Assembly: GCA_903879875.1 (NCBI GenBank)
Contig: CAIRNC010000315.1
Coordinates: forward strand, 1-10,579
Origin: an uncultured Bacteroidota bacterium
Lineage (GTDB): Bacteria; Bacteroidota; Bacteroidia; Flavobacteriales; Flavobacteriaceae
DNA length: 10,579 nucleotides
Reading direction: 5' to 3'
The position numbers and the translations under genes are program-made. Positions within the stretch are counted from its first letter, which is position 1; each line of letters starts with the position of its first letter. Positions 1-5,020 of the stretch are shown one piece after another. The notes under the pieces were generated by a model that saw nothing but the letters and a program-made list of their open reading frames with translations, made no database searches and was not told the DNA's origin.

Positions 1-112
1 ATTTCAGGTAATAATAACTTGAGAAGGTCTCCAAAAGAATCTTGCATTTGTATCTAATTTTAAAATACAAAAATCAACTTTTTAATATTTCCCCACAACT
101 TTTTGACTTGAT

Positions 113-147
113 CCCTTTTGATTCGGGTTCGATTCCCGACGGGGCTA
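113..147 (+). other. Orphan tRNA 3'-end fragment (T-arm plus acceptor 3' strand)
   Basis: Seen: positions 123-127 and 135-139 form a perfect 5-bp T-stem (TCGGG/CCCGA) around a canonical loop TTCGATT (128-134). They are followed by a 7-base acceptor-like strand CGGGGCT (140-146), a discriminator-like A147 and, shortly after, a terminator. The matching 5' acceptor strand would be AGCCCCG, about 70 bases upstream, but neither it nor a D-arm is present anywhere in 1-122, and the stretch before about 113 is plain AT-rich sequence. This therefore looks like the 3' part of a tRNA gene cut off from its 5' half. Known: integrative elements that target tRNA genes leave exactly such 3' copies at one end. 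Inferred: an attachment-site scar or the border of an element lying to the left. No integrase is visible here, and the amino acid specificity cannot be assigned. The left boundary is approximate. Confidence 0.55.
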
Positions 148-151
148 CTTG

Positions 152-180
152 AAGACCTTCAGGAATGATGGTCTTTTTTT
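152..180 (+). terminator. Rho-independent terminator after the tRNA fragment
   Basis: A 6-bp stem AAGACC/GGTCTT (152-157 with 170-175), extendable by one G-U pair, with a 12-base loop, runs into a T-tract at 176-180. It lies directly behind the tRNA-like 3' end, where a tRNA terminator is expected. It would stop plus-strand transcription entering from the left before it reaches the convergent protease gene. The stem is short, so strength is uncertain. Confidence 0.6.
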
Positions 181-194
181 ATGACATTCCCTTA

Positions 195-641
195 TTAATT
201 TATTTGTTTTAAATACAACATACAATTATGATAATCTATAATTGCTTTTCCATTTATTAGTATGTCTGCGCCAATAATACCGTGAACGGGTTTTACTTTT
301 TGTTGCATTAATGCTTGATTTACATGGGTTAAATCAATAATTACTAAGTCAAAATCAGATGTTTTCCAACGTGAGCACTTCAAGGAGTTGTTTGAAGAAA
401 TTTGGGTTAACATTCCCGAGGCTCCAGCTCCTGTGGCTTGGGTTTTAGATTTCTTTGCTTTCAAATGAAACAAATCAACTCCGTCAAAGCCAACACAACT
501 ATTAGATGCGCCTGTGTCAAGAATAAACCGTCCTTCTACGCCATTTATTTTTGCTTTAACCAGTAAATGTTGCGTTTTAAGAATTTTAAATTTTATTTTC
601 TTGTAATTTTTAGTCGCTAAAATCGAAGGAAGTTTTTTCAT
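195..641 (-). CDS. Retropepsin-like aspartic protease domain protein (clan AA)
   Basis: A 148-residue protein with the signature of single-domain retropepsin-like aspartic proteases: LDTGAS at residues 41-46 (catalytic Asp42) after a short beta-rich start, and the family's second conserved stretch GIIGADIL (121-128) followed by AIIDY and a terminal beta-strand. One copy of the DTG motif means the active enzyme must be a homodimer, as in retroviral proteases. No signal peptide or membrane segment is seen, so a cytoplasmic location is likely. The basic, lysine-rich N-terminus has no recognisable function. Bacteroidota often encode such stand-alone proteins and their substrates are generally unknown. 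It is divergent from tatD, with a fitting promoter at 658-687 on its own strand. The family is fairly certain; that it is a working protease is inferred from the intact motif only. Confidence 0.8.
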   Translation of the reverse strand: MKKLPSILATKNYKKIKFKILKTQHLLVKAKINGVEGRFILDTGASNSCVGFDGVDLFHLKAKKSKTQATGAGASGMLTQISSNNSLKCSRWKTSDFDLVIIDLTHVNQALMQQKVKPVHGIIGADILINGKAIIDYHNCMLYLKQIN

Positions 642-657
642 AAAAAGTAAATAATGT

Positions 658-687
658 CAAAAGTAATTCAAAAATTGAAAAATACAA
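658..687 (-). promoter_or_regulatory. Promoter of the aspartic protease gene (Bacteroidota type)
   Basis: Read on the minus strand, TTG (687-685), 19 bases, then TACTTTTG (665-658) fits the Bacteroidota TTG-N17-23-TAnnTTTG consensus exactly. It lies 17 bases from the ATG at 641, giving a very short leader. It interleaves with the tatD promoter on the other strand. Confidence 0.6.
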
Positions 688-709
688 CTATTGAAAAATT
701 GTAGTTTTG
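675..709 (+). promoter_or_regulatory. Probable tatD promoter
   Basis: TAGTTTTG at 702-709 is a perfect TAnnTTTG -7 element, 18 bases before the tatD ATG. The best -33 TTG (675-677) is 24 bases upstream, one base beyond the usual range, so the -7 call is firmer than the -33. No Shine-Dalgarno sequence precedes the ATG. Confidence 0.5.
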
Positions 710-727
710 CGCTAATAAATTTTCAAC

Positions 728-1495
728 ATGATAATTACCGATACGCATACCCATTTATACAGCGAAGCTTTTGACGAAGACCGCACCGAAATGATTGAAA
801 GAGCCATTAATGCAGGCGTTTCTCGTTTTTTTATTCCCGCCATAGACGCTAGTTATACTACTAAAATGTATGAATTAGAAGCCGCATTTCCCGAAAATAT
901 TTTTTTAATGATGGGTTTGCATCCTACACATGTGAAAGAAAATTTTCAAGATGAATTAGCTAATGTAGAAAGCGAATTGGCTAAAAGAAAATTTTATGCT
1001 ATCGGCGAAATAGGCATTGATTTATATTGGGATAAAACCCATTTAAAAGAACAGCAAAGTGCTTTTAGGCAACAAATTCAATGGGCTAAAAAATACAAAT
1101 TACCCATAATCATTCATTGTAGAGATGCTTTTGATGAAGTTTTTGAAATTCTAGAATCCGAAAAGGGAACAGATTTATTTGGGATTTTTCATTGTTTCTC
1201 AGGAACTTTGGAACAGGCGCAACTGGCTATTTCTTATAATATGAAACTAGGCATTGGTGGTGTAGTAACATTCAAATACGGTAAAATAGATCAATTTTTG
1301 AATCAAATAGACATCAAAAACATTGTGCTAGAAACAGATGCTCCCTACTTAGCGCCCATTCCACATCGAGGAAAAAGAAACGAAAGTAGTTATATAACCC
1401 ATGTTGTAGACAAATTAGCTTCGCTTTACAATCTTTCTCCAGAAGCCATTGCAAACATCACGACAGACAACTCAAAAATGATTTTCGGGATTTAA
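728..1495 (+). CDS. tatD: TatD family metal-dependent hydrolase (DNase)
   Basis: A 255-residue TIM-barrel hydrolase of the usual TatD length. All expected metal ligands are present: HTH (His7, His9) in the first strand, Glu94 in AIGEIGIDLYWD, His130 in IIHCRDA, His155 in FHCFSGT and Asp204 in LETDAPYLAP. The family uses two divalent metal ions, and characterised members are 3'-5' deoxyribonucleases acting in DNA repair or quality control; a specific substrate for this protein is inferred only from the family. No signal peptide, so cytoplasmic. It is the first gene of a plus-strand run with an acyltransferase (63-base gap) and asparaginase. Despite the name it has no part in Tat export, and tatA lies 6 kb away. 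In some Bacteroidota the gene next to ansA is also a TatD protein, so the grouping looks traditional. Confidence 0.92.
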   Translation: MIITDTHTHLYSEAFDEDRTEMIERAINAGVSRFFIPAIDASYTTKMYELEAAFPENIFLMMGLHPTHVKENFQDELANVESELAKRKFYAIGEIGIDLYWDKTHLKEQQSAFRQQIQWAKKYKLPIIIHCRDAFDEVFEILESEKGTDLFGIFHCFSGTLEQAQLAISYNMKLGIGGVVTFKYGKIDQFLNQIDIKNIVLETDAPYLAPIPHRGKRNESSYITHVVDKLASLYNLSPEAIANITTDNSKMIFGI

Positions 1496-1558
1496 AAAAA
1501 GGTATCTTTCAATAAATTTTCGTTATTTTGTGAAATACTTAAATATAAAAGCTTTAAA

Positions 1559-2695
1559 ATGCAAAGATTTGATGCCATTCGTCCGTATTATGATGCCGAA
1601 ATAAACGAGTCCATTCAAAAAGTAGTGAATCATCCGATGATGAAAGCGTTGATGAATTTCACCTTTCCCGATGTCGAAGATGCCGTTTGGAAAGAACAAT
1701 TGAGGAAAACACATTCTATTCGTGATTTTCAATGCAATTTTATATACGAATCGTTACAACAAGTCTTAAGAAACACTTCGGATGGATTGAGTACCTCTGG
1801 ATTTGAAAAGTTAGAAAAGAATACTTCTTATCTTTTTATTTCGAATCATCGCGACATTATTTTGGATACCTCTTTGCTAAATGCAGCGCTTTTTGATCAC
1901 GGATTGGTGATGACAGCATCGGCAATTGGTGACAATCTTGTAAAAAAACAATTTTTATACGTTTTGTCTAAATTAAACAGAAATTTTTTAGTCCAAAGAG
2001 GCTTGTCTCCAAGAGAAATGCTTCAAAGTTCTAAATTAATGTCAGAATATATTGGACAATTATTGCTACGCGAAAATCGTTCGGTTTGGATTGCTCAACG
2101 TGAAGGAAGAACCAAAGACGGCAACGATGCCACCCAAACAGGTGTGATTAAAATGCTTGCTATGGGCTCTGATGAGGAACGTTTGATGGATTATTTTAAG
2201 AAAGTAAAAATTGTGCCTGTTTCTATTTCGTATGAATATGACCCTACAGATGCTTTGAAAATGCCACAACTAATGGCAATTGCCAATAATGAAAAATACA
2301 TTAAAGAAAAGAATGAAGATTTCATGACTTTATTGAGTGGAATTATGGGTCAAAAGAAACGAATTCACATTCACATTGGCGACATACTTGATAAAGAAAT
2401 TGACAACATTCAATCGGAATTTGATAATTCCAACAAACAAATTCAAGCATTGACACAGGCTATAGACGATTCTATTTTGAGTTCTTATAAGCTTTGGCCA
2501 ACCAATTACATTGCGTATGATATTTTAAATAAAACAGAAGCACACAAGCATCTTTATACCGAAAACGAAAAATCGCTCTTTGAACGACGATTAGAAATGA
2601 AAATTGATGGCAATAACCCTGTTGCTGTAGAAGGTTTTTTAAACATGTATGCCAATCCTGTTGTCAATAAACTAAAATATACCGATGCAAACTAA
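1559..2695 (+). CDS. Glycerolipid acyltransferase (PlsC/PlsB-like)
   Basis: A 378-residue acyltransferase that transfers acyl groups to a glycerol-phosphate backbone in phospholipid synthesis, probably at the inner face of the membrane. Motif I is SNHRDIILD (95-103) with the catalytic His97. Motif II may be around the FLVQRG at 143-148. Motif III is the acidic/basic REGRTKDG (181-188) and motif IV is VPVSISYEYDP (219-229). The spacing from His97 to Asp103 is five residues rather than the usual four; Asp99 is an alternative partner. About 150 residues follow motif IV, mostly helical, longer than a minimal PlsC. No clear membrane segment or signal peptide. The stop overlaps the ansA start by 11 bases, implying translational coupling. 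A near-promoter TATTTTG (1524-1530) is one base short of consensus, so transcription probably comes from tatD. Whether the substrate is glycerol-3-phosphate, lysophosphatidate or another acceptor cannot be told. Confidence 0.82.
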   Translation: MQRFDAIRPYYDAEINESIQKVVNHPMMKALMNFTFPDVEDAVWKEQLRKTHSIRDFQCNFIYESLQQVLRNTSDGLSTSGFEKLEKNTSYLFISNHRDIILDTSLLNAALFDHGLVMTASAIGDNLVKKQFLYVLSKLNRNFLVQRGLSPREMLQSSKLMSEYIGQLLLRENRSVWIAQREGRTKDGNDATQTGVIKMLAMGSDEERLMDYFKKVKIVPVSISYEYDPTDALKMPQLMAIANNEKYIKEKNEDFMTLLSGIMGQKKRIHIHIGDILDKEIDNIQSEFDNSNKQIQALTQAIDDSILSSYKLWPTNYIAYDILNKTEAHKHLYTENEKSLFERRLEMKIDGNNPVAVEGFLNMYANPVVNKLKYTDAN

Positions 2696-3713
2696 GTCCA
2701 AAATACTTTTAATTTATACGGGTGGCACCATTGGTATGATGAAAGATTTTGAATCGGGAGCATTGAAAGCATTCAATTTTAGCAAGTTGTTGCAGCGTAT
2801 TCCGGAATTAAAACAATTGGATTGTGATATAGAAACACTTTCCTTTGAAATCCCGATAGACTCCTCCAATATGAGTCCAGAAAATTGGGTGAAACTAGCA
2901 ACAATTATTGAAGAAAATTACACTTCTTTTAATGGGTTTGTAGTACTTCATGGCTCAGACACCATGTCTTATTCCGCTTCTGCATTGAGCTTTATGCTTG
3001 AAAATTTAGCAAAACCCGTGGTTTTTACGGGATCACAATTGCCCATTGGAGACTTACGTACCGATGCAAAAGAAAATTTAATAACTGCTATACAAATAGC
3101 TTCCTTACAACATAAAAACAAATCAGTTATCAGTGAAGTTTGTCTTTATTTTGAATACAAACTCTATCGTGGCAATCGAACAACCAAAATAAACGCCGAG
3201 CATTTTAAAGCATTTGCATCTCCAAATTACCCTCCGTTGGCTGAATCGGGCGTACATCTAAAAATTAATTCTGATTTGATTTTACCTAAATCAAATGCCA
3301 AAAAAATAATTGTACACAAAAATTTAGATAACAATGTTGTCATAATTAAAATGTTTCCAGGTATAAACGAATCGGTTTTGTCGGCTATTTTTGCAATTCC
3401 CAATTTACAAGGAATTGTGCTTGAAACCTACGGTTCTGGAAATGCTCCTACAGATGATTGGTTAATCGGTCTTCTTAAAAAAGCCATTAAAAACGGCATT
3501 CACATTATAAATGTAACCCAATGTTCTGGAGGAAATGTCCGAATGGGCGATTATGAAACCAGCACTTTATTGAAAAAAATTGGCGTTATTTCTGGGAAAG
3601 ATATTACAACTGAAGCTGCAATAACTAAATTAATGTACTTGCTAGGTCAAAATGTAGCGTCAAATGTTTTTAAAACTGTTTTTGAAACCGCTATCAGAGG
3701 AGAATTATCATAA
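2685..3713 (+). CDS. ansA: L-asparaginase, type I (cytoplasmic)
   Basis: A 342-residue enzyme that hydrolyses asparagine to aspartate and ammonia. The N-terminal YTGGTIGM (11-18) carries the nucleophile Thr15. DSSNM (59-63) is the substrate-binding loop. LHGSDTMSYSASALSFML (88-105) carries the second catalytic pair, here Ser91-Asp92 where most members have Thr-Asp. TDAKEN (126-131) and RGNRTTK (162-168, probable catalytic Lys168) follow, then the smaller C-terminal domain with ETYGSGNAP (247-255). No signal peptide, as expected for the cytoplasmic type I group; length is normal. The ATG sits inside the end of the acyltransferase gene (11-base overlap), which supports this start and coupled translation. 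No terminator is evident between its stop and the tRNA-Ser gene 59 bases downstream. Confidence 0.93.
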   Translation: MQTKSKILLIYTGGTIGMMKDFESGALKAFNFSKLLQRIPELKQLDCDIETLSFEIPIDSSNMSPENWVKLATIIEENYTSFNGFVVLHGSDTMSYSASALSFMLENLAKPVVFTGSQLPIGDLRTDAKENLITAIQIASLQHKNKSVISEVCLYFEYKLYRGNRTTKINAEHFKAFASPNYPPLAESGVHLKINSDLILPKSNAKKIIVHKNLDNNVVIIKMFPGINESVLSAIFAIPNLQGIVLETYGSGNAPTDDWLIGLLKKAIKNGIHIINVTQCSGGNVRMGDYETSTLLKKIGVISGKDITTEAAITKLMYLLGQNVASNVFKTVFETAIRGELS

Positions 3714-3772
3714 AAATCTTCGGTTTCATTTCGTTAACTGATTATTTTTATAGTTATTTGCAAACTCTAAAT

Positions 3773-3857
3773 AGAGAGGTGGCCGAGTGGCTGAAGGCGC
3801 ACGCTTGGAAAGCGTGTATATGGCAACATATCGAGGGTTCGAATCCCTTCCTCTCTG
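3773..3857 (+). tRNA. tRNA-Ser (anticodon GGA)
   Basis: A complete class II tRNA of 85 bases. The acceptor stem AGAGAGG (3773-3779) pairs perfectly with CCTCTCT (3850-3856), with discriminator G3857. The D-arm lies in the GGCCGAGTGGCTGAAGGC stretch. The anticodon stem is CACGC/GCGTG (3800-3804, 3812-3816) with loop TTGGAAA and anticodon GGA at 3807-3809, reading UCC/UCU. A long variable arm (ATATG-GCAA-CATAT) marks serine, and the T-arm is GAGGG-TTCGAAT-CCCTT. CCA is not encoded and must be added. A promoter is only weakly suggested (TAGTTATTTG at 3751-3760), so read-through from ansA is possible. A good terminator follows. Confidence 0.97.
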
Positions 3858-3870
3858 CAAAATATTCTTT

Positions 3871-3897
3871 AAACCCTTATTTTATAAGGGTTTTTTT
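3871..3897 (+). terminator. Terminator of tRNA-Ser
   Basis: A perfect 10-bp stem, AAACCCTTAT (3871-3880) with ATAAGGGTTT (3884-3893), a 3-base loop and a run of T to 3897. It sits 13 bases behind the tRNA and would also end any ansA read-through. The following 160 bases up to the next gene are AT-rich and hold no gene. Confidence 0.9.
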
Positions 3898-4013
3898 ATT
3901 TCTTAATATTATAAAACGGGTAAATTCATTGAAATTTAATTTATAATGTATTCTGTTATTGCAAAAAGTGTATCTGGGTTTTTTAATATTAAAAAAATTG
4001 AAGATTAAACCAA

Positions 4014-4047
4014 TTGGATAATTCTATGTCCTAATGGTATAACTTTT
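4014..4047 (+). promoter_or_regulatory. Possible promoter of the Spy-like gene
   Basis: TTG at 4014-4016, a 23-base gap and TAACTTTT at 4040-4047 resemble the Bacteroidota promoter with one mismatch (last base T instead of G). It ends 14 bases before the ATG at 4062. Weak evidence; an alternative sigma factor could equally be used. Confidence 0.3.
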
Positions 4048-4061
4048 AAAACTTTTATAAA

Positions 4062-4496
4062 ATGAAAAAATTAATTTTAGTTGCATTTTTGCTTGTTGGG
4101 ATGACAAGTTTTGCACAAGGGAAAGAAGGAAAATTGGATAGAAAAGAGCGTTTGTCACCAGAACAAAAAGAAGCTTTCCTTTTAAGAAAACTAATAAAAG
4201 AACTCGATTTAAATGCAGACCAACAAGTTAAAGTAAAGGCTATTATTGCAACAGAGAGCAATAAAAGACGGGAACTAATGGATGCAAGAAAGGCCAAAAG
4301 AGAAAGTGGTCAAAAACCTACAGAGCAAGAAAAAGCTGATATGAAAAAAAGTCTTCAAAATGAGCAAGCAGCTTTTGATGCTAATCTTAAAGGAGTCTTA
4401 ACTAGTGATCAATATACGAAATGGCAAAAAATAAAAGAAGAAAGAAAAGAAAAAATGAGAGAGAAAATGAATGAAAGATTGGAGGATAAAATGTAG
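4062..4496 (+). CDS. Secreted charged helical protein, Spy/CpxP-like
   Basis: A 144-residue protein with a clear Sec signal peptide: MKK, a hydrophobic core (residues 4-14) and cleavage near Ala18-Gln19. The mature part is very rich in Lys, Glu, Arg and Gln and predicted almost wholly helical. Two segments resemble the LTxxQ repeats of Spy/CpxP periplasmic proteins: ELDLNADQQVKV (47-58) and VLTSDQYTKWQKIKEE (112-127). Known: Spy and CpxP are envelope-stress chaperones or sensors. A similar role here is inference from the repeats and composition, as bulk similarity is low-complexity. The C-terminus is a basic/acidic helix (KIKEERKEKMREKMNERL). It stands alone after the tRNA terminator, with a 70-base gap to another small secreted protein that has its own promoter. 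Confidence 0.72.
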   Translation: MKKLILVAFLLVGMTSFAQGKEGKLDRKERLSPEQKEAFLLRKLIKELDLNADQQVKVKAIIATESNKRRELMDARKAKRESGQKPTEQEKADMKKSLQNEQAAFDANLKGVLTSDQYTKWQKIKEERKEKMREKMNERLEDKM

Positions 4497-4510
4497 AATT
4501 GAAAATAATT

Positions 4511-4541
4511 TTGCTATTGTGTTCAAAATTAATTAGTTTTG
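4511..4541 (+). promoter_or_regulatory. Strong Bacteroidota-type promoter with overlapping palindrome
   Basis: TTTTG (ending 4513), 20 bases, then TAGTTTTG (4534-4541) match the Bacteroidota consensus perfectly, 25 bases upstream of the ATG at 4567. An 18-base near-palindrome (4524-4541, one imperfect pair) covers the -7 element, so a repressor site is conceivable, though AT-rich palindromes arise easily by chance. Confidence 0.7.
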
Positions 4542-4566
4542 ACAAAACAATATTAAATCATTCACT

Positions 4567-4938
4567 ATGAAAAATCTAATTTTAACCGTTTCGCTAATTT
4601 TTGTACTAGGTGCAAGTGCCCAATCTAAAAAACCAACTCCTAAAACTGCGGTTGCTGCTAAAACAGTTGCAACAGTAAAAGTTTCAAATGAAGTTGCTGC
4701 TGCAAAAAATCTTGCAGACTTGAATGCCTTTACACCTCTTCAACCAGAAATGAAAGCGATGATGTTGGAGCTTTTTACTACAAAACACAGAATGTTAACC
4801 GAAAGCGGCGAACTTTCTGCTGAAAGAAAAGCTACAGTTTCTCAAATTATTTCTGCAAAATTAGAAGGTACATTAGATCCTGCAGTTTTTGCTAAAGTAA
4901 AAACAAACACTACTTTGTATAATAGTCTAATAAACTAA
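4567..4938 (+). CDS. Small secreted protein of unknown function
   Basis: A 123-residue protein with a signal peptide (MKNLILTVSLIFVLGASAQ, cleavage near Ala18-Gln19). An Ala/Lys/Val/Thr-rich linker (20-45) follows, then a helical domain with ELFTTKHRMLTESG (68-81), SAERKATVSQIISAKLEGTLDP (83-104) and a short C-terminal helix. No cysteines, no lipobox and no enzyme motif. I do not recognise the family. The general design, a signal peptide followed by a helical domain in which a Leu-Asp/Thr turn precedes the last helix, recalls the Spy-like protein just upstream, but I cannot show that they are paralogues. It has its own well-matched promoter and a strong terminator, so it is a monocistronic, possibly well-expressed, periplasmic protein. 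Confidence 0.75.
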   Translation: MKNLILTVSLIFVLGASAQSKKPTPKTAVAAKTVATVKVSNEVAAAKNLADLNAFTPLQPEMKAMMLELFTTKHRMLTESGELSAERKATVSQIISAKLEGTLDPAVFAKVKTNTTLYNSLIN

Positions 4939-4956
4939 AATACTTTTTTTAAATAT

Positions 4957-4993
4957 AAAAGCGGTCTAGAAATTATTCAGACCGCTTTTTTTT
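4957..4993 (+). terminator. Terminator between convergent genes
   Basis: An 11-bp perfect stem, AAAAGCGGTCT (4957-4967) with AGACCGCTTTT (4979-4989), 11-base loop, then T to 4993. It ends the plus-strand small secreted gene. On the minus strand the arm itself ends in TTTT followed by ATATTT, so it may also serve the GH3 gene, less strongly. Confidence 0.88.
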
Positions 4994-5020
4994 ACTAATA
5001 TAGAATCGGAATAAAGGAAA

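Noticed and set aside
162..190. Second inverted repeat GGAATG/CATTCC overlapping the first terminator
   Set aside because: Only six pairs around a 17-base loop, with no T-tract on either strand; likely accidental.
1524..1530. TATTTTG before the acyltransferase as a promoter
   Set aside because: One base too short for TAnnTTTG and without a -33 TTG at the proper distance; transcription from tatD is simpler.
1523..2269. Minus-strand frames inside the acyltransferase gene
   Set aside because: Opposite-strand shadows of a well-supported gene, with no motif, no promoter and odd composition.
3758..3946. 62-residue frame across the tRNA-Ser gene
   Set aside because: It lies wholly over a perfect tRNA and its terminator; the protein has no family signal.
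3979..3996. 18-base perfect AT palindrome (six T, AATATT, six A)
   Set aside because: Pure A/T in an AT-rich gap; expected by chance and not positioned at a promoter.
4055..4297. 80-residue minus-strand frame over the Spy-like gene
   Set aside because: Serine/leucine-rich antisense of a lysine/glutamate-rich gene; typical artefact.
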